A model generated the notes under the pieces. It ran no database searches. It saw only the letters and a program-made list of their open reading frames with translations, and was not told where the DNA came from. A program made the position numbers and the translations under genes. Positions 18,325 to 27,043 of a DNA stretch of 64,000 nt are shown one piece after another (position 1 is the first letter of the stretch; each line of letters begins with the position of its first letter). This DNA is from JAITWN01 sp964437335 (lineage in GTDB: Bacteria; Pseudomonadota; Gammaproteobacteria; SZUA-140): NCBI GenBank assembly GCA_964437335.1, contig CAYTGL010000008.1, forward strand, positions 23,445 to 87,444, in the 5' to 3' direction.

Positions 18325-18972
18325 TGTCAGCAATCCCTTTTCAAACAAGCCAGACGTTGCTTGCCGGGGAATTGCCGAATCTGCCTGTCGGCCTGCGCGG
18401 CGGCGCCGCGATTCAGCGTAGTGTCGGAAACGACGCGCTACACGTGACGATCCTGTGACGTTACGTTTCCGCTAAGGGGTTCTCGTTCACCCTGCATGGT
18501 CGCGTATCCTGTCCTCGGACTACCTGGCTGACAATTGCTAATCCGGCAATACCACGGTTCAATCGTGTGGTATCCGTTGTATGACTTTCCGGCCATTCGG
18601 CCCGGTTGCCGCCCGTGAGCGCGACCGGCCGGCCGATGGCATGAAAACCCGTTGGTTTCCGCGCGTATCTCCCTTCTGTATACGCAATTAGAGACCATAA
18701 TAATCAATTCGTTGCATCTGAAACATCAGCAAAATCCTCGTCTCAGACACTGATGCCGCAATTGGTTTGCGGGTTTGGCCCCCGCGTCACGGAAGCACCG
18801 GGTCAGTGTTCTCCCGGGACTCCTGTCACATACTATTCAAATTGCGTGCCTATTCGGTCAGCAACAGCGGCCGACCGTCTCCGGCGTCCGCATAATATAT
18901 CAATGTTTTTATGTCGCTTCAAACAGTTATCTTGCTTGCCAGCACGCCTTCGATCACGCATCATCATGGCCC
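18325..18972. other. Divergent rne-rluC control region
   Basis: About 650 bp without a convincing gene separate the divergent rne and rluC starts. In the gene order of relatives this region holds the long, self-regulated 5' leader of rne and the promoters of both genes. A 7-bp stem (ATACCAC at 18549-18555 with GTGGTAT at 18567-18573) lies about 225 bp upstream of the rne start and could belong to the leader. I could not place promoter boxes with confidence. Confidence 0.5.
18549..18573 (-). promoter_or_regulatory. Hairpin in the presumed rne leader
   Basis: A perfect 7-bp inverted repeat (ATACCAC / GTGGTAT) with an 11-base loop. In enterobacteria the rne leader folds into hairpins through which RNase E controls its own mRNA. 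This stem is in the right place for such a role, but similarity to the known leader structure was not established. Confidence 0.25.
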
Positions 18973-19995
18973 ATGGAAACTGCAGGAAAGTCGCCGCGCG
19001 CCGCCCGCATCGTCGAGGTCGACCCTGGGCGGGAGGGACAGCGTATCGACAATTTTCTGATGGCCCAGCTGAAAGGCGTGCCGCGCAGTCATATCTATCG
19101 ATTGCTGCGCACCGGGCAGGTGCGCGTCAACAAGGGGCGGATCAAGCCGACCTATCGCCTGGAAGAGGGTGACCAGGTGCGGATCCCGCCGGTCGACACC
19201 GCCGCGGGCGGGGAAGGCCCGGCACGCGTCAGCGCAGGGCTGGTGGCGGGTCTTGGCGGCGCAGTGCTCTATGAGGACGACGACCTGCTGATCCTCGACA
19301 AGCCCGCCGGGGTCGCGGTCCATGGCGGCAGCGGCCTGCGCTACGGTCTGATCGAGGGGCTCCGTGCGCTGCGCCCGGACTATCCGGATATCAACCTCGT
19401 GCATCGCCTCGACCGGGACACCTCCGGCTGTCTGCTGGTCGCGAAGAACCGCCGCCTGCTGCCGGCCTTGCAGGCGATGTTTCGCGAGGGGGGACGGGTC
19501 GGGAAGCGTTATCTCGCCCTGCTGAAAGGGCGCTGGGCGGGCGGCGGGCGCACCGTCGATCTGAGGCTCAATCGCGGGCGGATTCAGTCCGGCGAGCGGA
19601 TGGTGCAGGTCGATGAAGAGGGCAGGGATGCCGAGACCCGGTTTATCCCCCAGCAGCGCTACCGGGATGCCACCCTGGTCGAGGCCGTACTTGGCACTGG
19701 CCGCACCCATCAGATCCGCGTCCATGCCGCCGGCATCGGTCACCCGGTTGCCGGCGATGACAAGTACGGCGACGAAATCTTCAACCGGCGCATGCGCGCG
19801 CTCGGGCTCAAGCGTATCTTCCTGCATGCCCATGCGCTCGGTTTCGACCACCCGAGAGACGGGAGTCCGGTCGCGGTCTCCAGTCCGCTACCGGCCCCTT
19901 TGCGCGAAGTGCTGGACCGCCTCGCGTCTGCCCCGGGAGAGCGAGGCCCCGCGCCAAAAATACCAAAAGGGTCAGACCCCATTAATAGGGTCTGA
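18973..19995 (+). CDS. rluC: 23S rRNA pseudouridine synthase RluC
   Basis: A 340-residue RluA-family enzyme that makes pseudouridines in 23S rRNA. An S4 RNA-binding domain occupies residues ~15-75 (GQRIDNFLMAQLKGVPRSHI), and the catalytic motif HRLDRDTSG with its Asp is near residues 143-151, followed by KRYLALLKG and GRTHQIRVHAA. The frame is open to 18775, but the ATG at 18973 fits the family N-terminus. The final codons (PKGSDPINRV and the TGA) lie inside a dispersed palindromic repeat, so the protein has a short repeat-encoded tail. Divergent from rne as in relatives. Confidence 0.93.
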   Translation: METAGKSPRAARIVEVDPGREGQRIDNFLMAQLKGVPRSHIYRLLRTGQVRVNKGRIKPTYRLEEGDQVRIPPVDTAAGGEGPARVSAGLVAGLGGAVLYEDDDLLILDKPAGVAVHGGSGLRYGLIEGLRALRPDYPDINLVHRLDRDTSGCLLVAKNRRLLPALQAMFREGGRVGKRYLALLKGRWAGGGRTVDLRLNRGRIQSGERMVQVDEEGRDAETRFIPQQRYRDATLVEAVLGTGRTHQIRVHAAGIGHPVAGDDKYGDEIFNRRMRALGLKRIFLHAHALGFDHPRDGSPVAVSSPLPAPLREVLDRLASAPGERGPAPKIPKGSDPINRV

Positions 19996-20001
19996 CCCTT
20001 T
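19966..20001. repeat. Palindromic repeat (GGGTCAGACCC family) at the rluC 3' end
   Basis: A perfect 14-bp inverted repeat: AAAGGGTCAGACCC at 19966-19979 and GGGTCTGACCCTTT at 19988-20001, with an 8-base loop. It overlaps the last eight or so codons and the TGA (19993-19995) of rluC, and ends 6 bp before the next gene. Copies of the same core occur at 35.75 kb and 59.66 kb. It can form a stable hairpin and might work as a terminator or mRNA-stabilising element. Confidence 0.85.
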
Positions 20002-20007
20002 ACCGAT

Positions 20008-20682
20008 ATGCAACTGCCGTACAAACTGCTGGTCTTCGACTGGGACGGGACGCTGATGGATTCGGAGGCGCGGATCGTCGGCTGCCTCGCGATGACGTTT
20101 ACGGATCTCGGTCTCACGCCGCCGCCGCGCGAGTCGCTGCTGAACGTGATCGGGCTCGGGCTGCCGGAGGCATTCCGGGCGCTGGCGCCGGACGCCGACG
20201 GGGAAGTCCTCCGGCGCCTGACCGATCGTTATCGCTATCACTTCCTGTCGGATCATCATGCGCCGGCGACGCTGTTCGCGGGGGCGCGCGCGACGCTGGA
20301 GATGCTGGATCGCGCCGGCTATCTGCTCGGGGTCGCGACCGGCAAGGGCCGCCGCGGCCTCGACCGCTCGCTCGAGGAAACCGGCTGCGGGCCGCTATTT
20401 GCGGTAACCCGCTGCGCCGACGAGACTGCGTCGAAGCCCGCTCCGCGCATGCTGCTCGAGATCATGGACGTCGCCGGTGTGCGGCCTCATGAAACGCTGA
20501 TGATTGGCGATACCGAATATGACCTGCAAATGGCGCACAACGCCGGCACGGACGCGCTTGCGGTCAGTTACGGCGTGCATGCCCGCGAACGCCTCCTCGC
20601 CGCCGGACCGCTCGCATGCGTGGATGACATCCGCGAAGTGTGCGCCTGGTTGGAACGGAGGCAGCGCGGCGATATAGAATAG
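20008..20682 (+). CDS. HAD-family hydrolase (phosphoglycolate-phosphatase-like)
   Basis: A 224-residue haloacid dehalogenase-type phosphatase. Motif I is LLVFDWDGTLMDSEARI with the nucleophile Asp at the start of the protein; motif III is the Lys region around TASKPAPRML, and motif IV is MIGDTEYDLQMA. A helical cap domain lies between motifs I and II, as in Gph. The neighbourhood rluC-HAD-sppA is conserved in Pseudomonas-like genomes. The natural substrate is not evident. The start ATG follows the rluC-end repeat by 6 bp and lacks a clear ribosome site. Confidence 0.88.
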   Translation: MQLPYKLLVFDWDGTLMDSEARIVGCLAMTFTDLGLTPPPRESLLNVIGLGLPEAFRALAPDADGEVLRRLTDRYRYHFLSDHHAPATLFAGARATLEMLDRAGYLLGVATGKGRRGLDRSLEETGCGPLFAVTRCADETASKPAPRMLLEIMDVAGVRPHETLMIGDTEYDLQMAHNAGTDALAVSYGVHARERLLAAGPLACVDDIREVCAWLERRQRGDIE

Positions 20683-20722
20683 GACAACCGGATTCCAACA
20701 CGGGACATAAACGGAAACGAAC

Positions 20723-21769
20723 ATGGCAGACAATGATAAACAGGATCCCTGGCTCGGCGACCCGCGTGAAGCCGCGGCGCATGCGGTGAAAGCGGCGGGC
20801 AAGGGCGGACAGCGCGCCTCCGGCGCGGGTTCTGGCGGTGGCGACAATGCCTGGGCGCATGATGTGCTCGAGCGTCTCGCGTTCTCGTCGATCCGTGAGC
20901 AACGCCGCTCGCGGCGCTGGAACATTTTTTTCAAGTTACTGTTCTTCTCGTACCTGACGCTGCTGCTGTTCCTGTACTGGCCGGGCGGTTTTGGCAGTGA
21001 CGGTCTCGGTGACGCCCACACCGCGCTGATCGAGATCCACGGCGTTATCGCCGACGGCCAGGAGGCGAGCGCGGACAATATCATCACCGGCCTGCGGCGC
21101 GCCTTCGACAACGAGCACGCCGAAGCCATCATCCTGCGCATCAACAGCCCGGGCGGCAGTCCGGTGCAGGCCGGTTATGTCAATGACGAGATCACGCGCC
21201 TGCGCGGCCTGCATCCCGACAAGAAACTGTACGCCGTGGTTACTGACATCTGCGCGTCGGGCGGTTACTACATCGCGGCCGGCGCCGACGAGATCTATGC
21301 CGACAAGGCCAGCATCGTCGGCTCGATCGGCGTGCTGATCGACGGCTTTGGCTTCGTCGACACGCTGGAAAAACTCGGCGTCGAGCGCCGCCTGATCACG
21401 GCCGGGGAGAGCAAGGGCTTCCTCGACCCGTTCTCGCCGCTGAAGGACGCGGACATCGGCCATGTGCGCGCGATGCTGGACGACGTGCATAAGCAATTCA
21501 TCGCCGTCGTCAGGAAAGGGCGCGGAGACCGCCTCAACGGCGCCGATGGCACGCTGTTCACCGGCCTGACCTGGACCGGCGAGGAGAGCCTGAAACTCGG
21601 CCTGATCGACGGCCTCGGCAGCAGCAGCTTCGTCGCCCGCGAGATCGTCGGAGAGGAACGGATCGTCGATTACACCTACCGGCGCCCGGTATTCGAGCGC
21701 TTCGCCAACCGTATCGGCATGGTTCTCGCGAACACCGTGATGACCGCATTCCGCGGCGAAATGCGCTGA
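20723..21769 (+). CDS. sppA: S49-family signal-peptide peptidase (SppA/SohB-like)
   Basis: A 348-residue inner-membrane serine protease thought to degrade leftover signal peptides. A disordered, Gly-rich cytoplasmic N-terminus (residues ~1-50) precedes one membrane helix (FFKLLFFSYLTLLLFLYW, ~70-88). The catalytic Ser lies in DICASGGYYIAA and the likely general-base Lys in GESKGFLDPFSPL. RINSPGGSPVQAG is the substrate-binding strand. It is the short, single-repeat form typical of Pseudomonas-type rather than the long E. coli SppA. It follows the HAD gene by 40 bp and converges on the P-type ATPase gene. Confidence 0.9.
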   Translation: MADNDKQDPWLGDPREAAAHAVKAAGKGGQRASGAGSGGGDNAWAHDVLERLAFSSIREQRRSRRWNIFFKLLFFSYLTLLLFLYWPGGFGSDGLGDAHTALIEIHGVIADGQEASADNIITGLRRAFDNEHAEAIILRINSPGGSPVQAGYVNDEITRLRGLHPDKKLYAVVTDICASGGYYIAAGADEIYADKASIVGSIGVLIDGFGFVDTLEKLGVERRLITAGESKGFLDPFSPLKDADIGHVRAMLDDVHKQFIAVVRKGRGDRLNGADGTLFTGLTWTGEESLKLGLIDGLGSSSFVAREIVGEERIVDYTYRRPVFERFANRIGMVLANTVMTAFRGEMR

Positions 21770-21771
21770 CA

Positions 21772-21789
21772 GAGGGCCTGGGGTCAGAT
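21772..21789. repeat. Half-copy of the GGGGTCAGA repeat at the ATPase stop codon
   Basis: The text GGCCTGGGGTCAGATC matches one arm of the dispersed GGGGTCAGACCC palindrome. It lies in the 14-bp gap between the converging sppA and ATPase genes, and its TCA (21784-21786) is the complement of the ATPase TGA stop. The second arm is not present. Confidence 0.5.
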
Positions 21790-24507
21790 CAGCAATAGAT
21801 TGCGAGCTTTCTTTCCGAGCCACTTCTCGATCTCGAGGATCACGAACACCAGCACGCCGATCGCGATGATCGCGGCGCCGTGCACGAAGTCGACCGGGCG
21901 GCTTTCAAAGAAGAAATTCATGAACGGCGCGTAGGTGAAGGTCAGTTGCAGCGTGACGACCGCCGTCAGCGCGATCCAGATCGGCCGGGTGCCGAACATC
22001 CGTTGCCACGAGAAAGAGCCGCTGCCGAGGTAGCGGATGTTGAACAGGTAGAATACCTCCATGACGATGAGGACGTTGACCGCGTAGGTGCGGGCCTCAT
22101 CGAGCGTCGCGCCGTTGGCCTGTGACCCGAAGAACATCGCGAACATTCCGGCGAGGAACAGCAGCGAGACCAGGCAGATGCGCCAGACGAGAAACCCCGA
22201 CAGGATCGGCTCGCCGCGCCGCCGCGGCGGCCGTTTCATGACGTCGGGTTCCGTCGCCTCGAACGCAAGCGCCATCGCGAGCACGACCGAACTGACCATG
22301 TTGATCCAGAGGATCTGCAGCGGCGTGATCGGCAGCGTGAAGCCGGCCAGCACCGCGATGACGACGCCGAGCGACTCGCCGCCGTTGATCGGCAGCAGGA
22401 ACAGGATCGCCTTCTTCAGGTTGTCGTAAACGGTGCGGCCCTCGCGCACCGCCTGCGCGATCGACACGAAGTTGTCGTCGGCGAGCACCATGCCGGAGGC
22501 CTCCTTGGCGGCTTCGGTGCCGTTCTTGCCCATCGCGACGCCGACGTCGGCGCGCTTCAGCGCCGGGGTATCGTTGACGCCGTCGCCGGTCATCGCGACA
22601 ACCTTGCCCTGGGATTGCAGCGCCTCGACGAGGCGCAATTTATGTTCGGGCGTCGTGCGGGCGAATACGTCGATACGCTCGGCGGCGGCGGCGAACGTAG
22701 CGTCGTCCATCTCGTCGAGCTCGCGCCCGGTGACGACCTCGCGGCCGTTCACGAGCCCGAGCTGGCCCGCGATCGCGAGCGCGGTCGCGGCGTGGTCGCC
22801 GGTGATCATCTTGACGCGGATGCCGGCCGACTGGCATTCGGCGATCGCGTCGATCGCCTCGTCGCGCGGCGGATCCATCAGGCCGACCAGTCCGAGCAGC
22901 ACGAGTCCGGTCTCGACGTCCTCGAAGTTCAGCATCGACCGGGCGCCGGAAACGGGGCGCGTCGCGATCGCGAGCACGCGCTGGCCGCCGGCGGCGATCG
23001 CGTCGATGCGCCGGTGCCACGCGTCGGCGTCTATCGGCCGGTCTCCGCCGGCGTGCCGTTCGCGTTCGCACATGCCGACCAGTTTCTCGGGCGCGCCCTT
23101 GACGTAGACATAACCGTTGCCTTCGTGATCATGGTCAAGCACCGCCATGAAGCGGTGCGCGGCATCGAACGGGATGACGTCGGTACGGGTGTAATGTCCG
23201 CGCTCGAGCGCAACGTCGAAGCCGGCCTTGACCGCGGCGACCAGCAGCGCGCCTTCCATCGGGTCGCCGTCGATGCGCCATTCCCCGTCGCGCTGATGCA
23301 ATGACGAGTCGCTGCAGAGAACGCCGGCGCGCAGGAACTCGCCGAGGCCGGGATGATCGTCGGTATCGACGGCGATATCGTCGAGGCGGAATTCCCCGTG
23401 CGGATCGTAGCCGGTGCCGGTCGTCGTGAAGGTGTGTCCGGCGAGCGTGACCGTGCGTACCGTCATTTCGTTGCGCGTCAGCGTGCCGGTCTTGTCGGAA
23501 CAGATGATCGACACCGCGCCGAGCGTCTCGACCATCGGCAGCCGGCGGATGATCGCGTTGCGCGCGGCCATGCGCTGGACGCCGATCGCCATCGTCACGG
23601 TCAGGATCGTCGGCAGTCCCTCGGGGATCGCGGACACCGCGAGCGCAACGGCGATCAGGAACATCATGGCCGGGGACTGGCCCTGTACGAAAGAGCCGTA
23701 CAGGAACAGCAGCAGCACCGCCCCGAGGATCACGAACGTCAGCCGGCGCGCGAACATGCCCATCTGTTCGAGCAGCGGCGTCGTCAGCGTCTCGACGTCG
23801 GTCAGCATCCCGCTGATGCGGCCGATCTCGGTGCGGCCGCCGGTCGCGACGACGACGCCGGCGCCCTGGCCCGCGGTGACCAGCGTGCCGGAGAACGCGA
23901 GGCAGTGGCGGTCGCCGAGATCGGTCTTCTCCGCGACGACCTCGACGGACTTGTCGATCGGCACCGATTCTCCGGTCAGCACGGCCTCCTGGATGCGCAG
24001 TCCCTTGATCTTCAGCAGCCGCAGATCGGCCGGCACCTTGTCGCCGGGTTCGAGCAGCACGACGTCGCCGGGTACGAGATCTTCGGCCGGCAGCGTATGG
24101 CGGCGGCCGTCGCGTGTCACCGACGCGTTCGGCGCGAGCATGTGGCGGATCGCGTCGAGTGCCTGCTCGGCGCGGCCTTCCTGGACGAAACCGACGACGG
24201 TATTGACGATGACGACCGCCATGATGACCGTTGCATCGATCCAGTGGCCAATCAGCACGGTCACGACCGCGGCGACGATCAGCACCTGGATCAGCAGATT
24301 GTTGAACTGCGCGAGCAGGCGAATCAGCGGGCCGCGGGTCTGCGGCGGCGGGAGGCGGTTATGGCCGTATCGTTCGAGCCGCCGGACGGCCTCGTCCGCG
24401 GCGAGGCCGTCATGGCCGCTGTTCAGGAGTTCGAGCGCCTGATCCCCGCGGAGCGCATGCCAGGGACGCTCTTCGCCGGTATCTTCCTTGAGGGTGTCCG
24501 TGTTCAT
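21784..24507 (-). CDS. P-type cation-transporting ATPase (Ca2+/type II-like)
   Basis: A 907-residue ATP-driven ion pump of the inner membrane. The phosphorylation loop CSDKTGTLT is near residue 340; the actuator motif is LTGESVPIDK; the nucleotide domain has KGAPEKLVG; the hinge is MTGDGVNDTPALKRADVGVAMG. M4 carries AVSAIPEGLP as in Ca2+ and Na+/K+ type II pumps. About ten membrane helices are present (four before and six after the catalytic core). The frame runs open to 24798, but the ATG at 24507 begins the usual N-terminal cation-ATPase domain. Which ion it moves is uncertain. It interrupts the sppA-maf order and faces sppA. Confidence 0.92.
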   Translation of the reverse strand: MNTDTLKEDTGEERPWHALRGDQALELLNSGHDGLAADEAVRRLERYGHNRLPPPQTRGPLIRLLAQFNNLLIQVLIVAAVVTVLIGHWIDATVIMAVVIVNTVVGFVQEGRAEQALDAIRHMLAPNASVTRDGRRHTLPAEDLVPGDVVLLEPGDKVPADLRLLKIKGLRIQEAVLTGESVPIDKSVEVVAEKTDLGDRHCLAFSGTLVTAGQGAGVVVATGGRTEIGRISGMLTDVETLTTPLLEQMGMFARRLTFVILGAVLLLFLYGSFVQGQSPAMMFLIAVALAVSAIPEGLPTILTVTMAIGVQRMAARNAIIRRLPMVETLGAVSIICSDKTGTLTRNEMTVRTVTLAGHTFTTTGTGYDPHGEFRLDDIAVDTDDHPGLGEFLRAGVLCSDSSLHQRDGEWRIDGDPMEGALLVAAVKAGFDVALERGHYTRTDVIPFDAAHRFMAVLDHDHEGNGYVYVKGAPEKLVGMCERERHAGGDRPIDADAWHRRIDAIAAGGQRVLAIATRPVSGARSMLNFEDVETGLVLLGLVGLMDPPRDEAIDAIAECQSAGIRVKMITGDHAATALAIAGQLGLVNGREVVTGRELDEMDDATFAAAAERIDVFARTTPEHKLRLVEALQSQGKVVAMTGDGVNDTPALKRADVGVAMGKNGTEAAKEASGMVLADDNFVSIAQAVREGRTVYDNLKKAILFLLPINGGESLGVVIAVLAGFTLPITPLQILWINMVSSVVLAMALAFEATEPDVMKRPPRRRGEPILSGFLVWRICLVSLLFLAGMFAMFFGSQANGATLDEARTYAVNVLIVMEVFYLFNIRYLGSGSFSWQRMFGTRPIWIALTAVVTLQLTFTYAPFMNFFFESRPVDFVHGAAIIAIGVLVFVILEIEKWLGKKARNLLLI

Positions 24508-24527
24508 GAGAGACAGCCCGGTACGAT

Positions 24528-25154
24528 TCAATGTTCGGCGTACAGATCGACCCCTTCGGCTTCGAGCATCCGACTGAGGCGGATCAGCGGCAGGCCGATC
24601 AGTGCGGTCGGGTCTTCGCTGTCGATATGCTCGAGCAGAGTGATGCCGAGGCGCTCGACTTGCAGTGCGCCGGCGCAGGCATAGGGCCGATCGCGGGAGA
24701 CGTAACCTTCGATTGTCGCGCGGTCGAGCCGGCGGAACGTGACCTGCGTCGGGACCATGTCGAGCTGCACGTGGTTGTTCGCCGCATTCAGCACACAAAT
24801 CGCCGTCAGGAACGGCAGCGTGCGGCCCGATGACGCGAGCAGTTGTTCGATCGCCGCCGCGCGCCCGCCGGGCTTGCCGATGATGCGCCCGTCGAGCACC
24901 GCGATCTGGTCCGAACCGATGATCAGGGCTTCGGGTCGATCCGCCGCGATGCGCCGGGCCTTGGCCTCGGCGAGCCTGAGCGCCATCGCCTCGGGCGCCT
25001 CGCCGGACAGCGGGCTTTCGTCGATGTCCGGAGCGGCCGTCTCGAAGGCGATCCCGAGCCGCTCCATCAGCAGGCGACGGTACGGAGAACTGGAGGCGAG
25101 GATCAGGTTCGGGGGGCGTGACGCTGCGGAAGGTCTGTCCTGCGGTCTGGTCAT
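24528..25154 (-). CDS. maf: Maf-family nucleotide pyrophosphatase (YceF type)
   Basis: A 208-residue protein. LILASSSPYRRLLMERLGI is the Maf N-terminal signature, with the Ser-Pro-Tyr-Arg variant of the YceF branch that prefers 7-methyl-GTP. IIGSDQIAVLDGRIIGKP carries the catalytic Asp region. The family removes modified or non-standard nucleoside triphosphates. It lies 20 bp upstream of the ATPase gene on the same strand and is divergent from yceD, where relatives also have maf. Confidence 0.9.
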   Translation of the reverse strand: MTRPQDRPSAASRPPNLILASSSPYRRLLMERLGIAFETAAPDIDESPLSGEAPEAMALRLAEAKARRIAADRPEALIIGSDQIAVLDGRIIGKPGGRAAAIEQLLASSGRTLPFLTAICVLNAANNHVQLDMVPTQVTFRRLDRATIEGYVSRDRPYACAGALQVERLGITLLEHIDSEDPTALIGLPLIRLSRMLEAEGVDLYAEH

Positions 25155-25222
25155 TCTGCTCCTGAAGTGTGTCCGAAGGGTTCTGCGGAATAGTCTGAAT
25201 AAAATAATTTTATTAGTAAATT

Positions 25223-25251
25223 TTGACAGTTACAGGATCTGGCCCTATGAT
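25223..25251 (+). promoter_or_regulatory. Near-consensus sigma70 promoter before yceD
   Basis: TTGACA at 25223-25228 (perfect -35) and TATGAT at 25246-25251 (one mismatch in the -10), separated by exactly 17 bp, preceded by an AT-rich stretch like an UP element (25197-25222). It should drive the yceD-rpmF-plsX-fab operon. The expected start of transcription, around 25258, is within two or three bases of the ATG at 25260. Confidence 0.8.
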
Positions 25252-25259
25252 GTCCGGCT

Positions 25260-25793
25260 ATGTCTGGCCGACTTCCGCAGATGGTACATCCGGGTCGCCT
25301 GGCCGAGTCGGGTGTGACGCTGCGCGGCAGCCTGCCCCTCACCGCGATGACGCGGCTCGCCGGTTACCTGCATGATACAGAAGGCGAAGTCAATGTCGAA
25401 CTGGATTTCGGCATCGATGCGCAAAAGGTCTGCTATGTGCAGGGCAGGCTGACGGCGACCCTGCACTTGGTCTGCCAGCGGTGTCTGCAGTTGCTCGCGT
25501 ATCCACTGGATCTCGATACGGCCCTCGGCGTGACGCCGACGGAAGCCGCTGCCGAGAGCCTGCCCGGCCATTACGAACCGGTCATCGTTGAGGAATCACG
25601 ACTGGATCTCGGCAAGCTCGTCGAGGATGAACTGCTGCTGGCTTTGCCGATCGTCCCGATGCATGCGGTCGACGCATGCCGCATCGACCAGCGGCTGATC
25701 GACAGGCCGGAATCCGGACGGGTGGAGCCACAGGAGACTCGCCGTCCGTTCGCCGGACTCGGCGAACTGCTCAAGGAAAAGGAACGAAACTGA
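25260..25793 (+). CDS. yceD: YceD/DUF177 family protein (23S rRNA accumulation)
   Basis: A 177-residue protein. The family core is visible as LHLVCQRCLQLLAYPL (Cys-x2-Cys) and the acidic-hydrophobic DLGKLVEDELLLALPIVPMH, followed by a conserved C-terminal GLGELLKEKER. YceD is co-transcribed with rpmF in most proteobacteria and is linked to 23S rRNA maturation. The start is either ATG 25260 or ATG 25281; the first lies almost on the predicted transcription start, so the second may be used. It is 24 bp upstream of rpmF. Confidence 0.9.
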   Translation: MSGRLPQMVHPGRLAESGVTLRGSLPLTAMTRLAGYLHDTEGEVNVELDFGIDAQKVCYVQGRLTATLHLVCQRCLQLLAYPLDLDTALGVTPTEAAAESLPGHYEPVIVEESRLDLGKLVEDELLLALPIVPMHAVDACRIDQRLIDRPESGRVEPQETRRPFAGLGELLKEKERN

Positions 25794-25816
25794 ATCAACC
25801 ACGGAGTGATTGAATC

Positions 25817-26002
25817 ATGGCTGTACAACAAAACAGAAAATCGGCATCGAAGCGCGGCATGCGCCGCGCACACGACCGCCTGAAGGCGCCGACGATTTCC
25901 GTCGACCCGACCAGCGGTGAAACCCATCTGCGTCATCATGTGACCCCCGGCGGCTACTTCCGCGGGCGTAAGGTCATAGACACGAAGGAAGGGGAAGTCT
26001 GA
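25817..26002 (+). CDS. rpmF: 50S ribosomal protein L32
   Basis: A 61-residue basic protein starting MAVQQNRKSASKRGMRRAHD, the hallmark of bacterial L32, and ending with a GGYFRGRKVID segment. It is a structural component of the large ribosomal subunit. Unlike zinc-binding L32 versions it has no Cys pairs. It sits between yceD and plsX with a 3-bp gap to plsX, the conserved arrangement that links ribosome and membrane-lipid synthesis. Confidence 0.97.
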   Translation: MAVQQNRKSASKRGMRRAHDRLKAPTISVDPTSGETHLRHHVTPGGYFRGRKVIDTKEGEV

Positions 26003-26005
26003 GGC

Positions 26006-27043
26006 TTGAGTCTGAAGATAGCCCTTGACGCGATGGGTGGTGACCATGGTCCCACGGTCACCGTCCCCGCATCACTCACCGCACTCGCTCAGCATCCGGA
26101 TCTCCACCTGATCCTGGTCGGCGATCAGCAGGCGCTCGAACGGGAATTCGAAAGGCACGGCGCGAAGATTGACTCGCGACTGTCGATTCGTCACGCCTCG
26201 CAGAAGGTCGAGATGCATGAACTGCCGTCACAGGCGCTGCGCGGCAAGCGCGATTCCTCGATGCGGATCGCGATCAATATGGTCAAGGAAAATGAGGCCG
26301 CGGCTTGCGTCAGCGCCGGTAACACCGGCGCGCTGATGGCGACCGCACGCTATGTGCTGAAGACGCTGCCCGGCGTCGAACGGCCGGCGATCATAGCCGC
26401 GCTGCCGACGATCCGCGCTCATACCCGCATGCTCGACCTCGGCGCAAACGTCGATTCCCACGCTGACCACCTGTTCCAGTTCGCGGTCATGGGGTCGATA
26501 TTGACCAGCGCGGTCGACAGCAATCCGTCGCCTACCGTGGGGCTGCTGAATATCGGCGAGGAGGAGATCAAGGGTAACGACCGGGTCAAGGAAGCGGCGC
26601 GCCTGCTCGGCAATTGCGAATTCATCAACTACGCCGGCTTCATCGAAGGGAACGATATCTATGAAGGGACCGTCGATGTCGTCGTCTGCGACGGTTTCGT
26701 CGGTAACGTCGCGCTGAAGACCAGCGAGGGCGTTGCGCACATGATGGCACATTTCATCAAACAGGAATTCATGCGCACGATGGGCACCCGCCTGCGCGGC
26801 GCGGCCGCGAAGCCGGTACTGGACGCGTTCCGGAACAGGATTGACCCGCGCAGATACAATGGAGCCAGCTTGGTCGGTCTGCAGGGGATCGTCATCAAGA
26901 GCCATGGCAGCGCAGACGAGACTTCGTTTGCCAATGCGATCAAGGAGGCGGTGCTGGAAGTCAGAAAGGATGTCCCGCAGCGCATCGGCAGTCTCATCGA
27001 ATCGCTGCTGATGGAAAAGCCGCGGGAAAGGTCGGCAGAGTGA
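26006..27043 (+). CDS. plsX: Phosphate acyltransferase PlsX
   Basis: A 345-residue peripheral membrane enzyme that turns acyl-ACP into acyl-phosphate for phospholipid synthesis. KIALDAMGGDHGP opens the protein and is the family signature; SAGNTGALMA and the later VVVCDGFVGNVALKTSEG are further conserved blocks. The start is TTG at 26006, 3 bp after rpmF, with GAAGGAAGGGGAAG upstream. Its 3' end overlaps fabH by 4 bp. Confidence 0.96.
   Translation: MSLKIALDAMGGDHGPTVTVPASLTALAQHPDLHLILVGDQQALEREFERHGAKIDSRLSIRHASQKVEMHELPSQALRGKRDSSMRIAINMVKENEAAACVSAGNTGALMATARYVLKTLPGVERPAIIAALPTIRAHTRMLDLGANVDSHADHLFQFAVMGSILTSAVDSNPSPTVGLLNIGEEEIKGNDRVKEAARLLGNCEFINYAGFIEGNDIYEGTVDVVVCDGFVGNVALKTSEGVAHMMAHFIKQEFMRTMGTRLRGAAAKPVLDAFRNRIDPRRYNGASLVGLQGIVIKSHGSADETSFANAIKEAVLEVRKDVPQRIGSLIESLLMEKPRERSAE

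Noticed and set aside
17443..18447. 334-codon + strand frame opposite rne
   Set aside because: Antisense to the highly conserved catalytic half of RNase E; typical long shadow frame in high-GC DNA.
18438..18707. 89-codon minus-strand frame in the rne leader
   Set aside because: No similarity to any known leader peptide or protein; more likely part of the untranslated leader.
23353..24684. 443-codon + strand frame opposite the P-type ATPase
   Set aside because: Rich in Arg, Asp and His as expected for antisense of a GC-rich gene; no domain.
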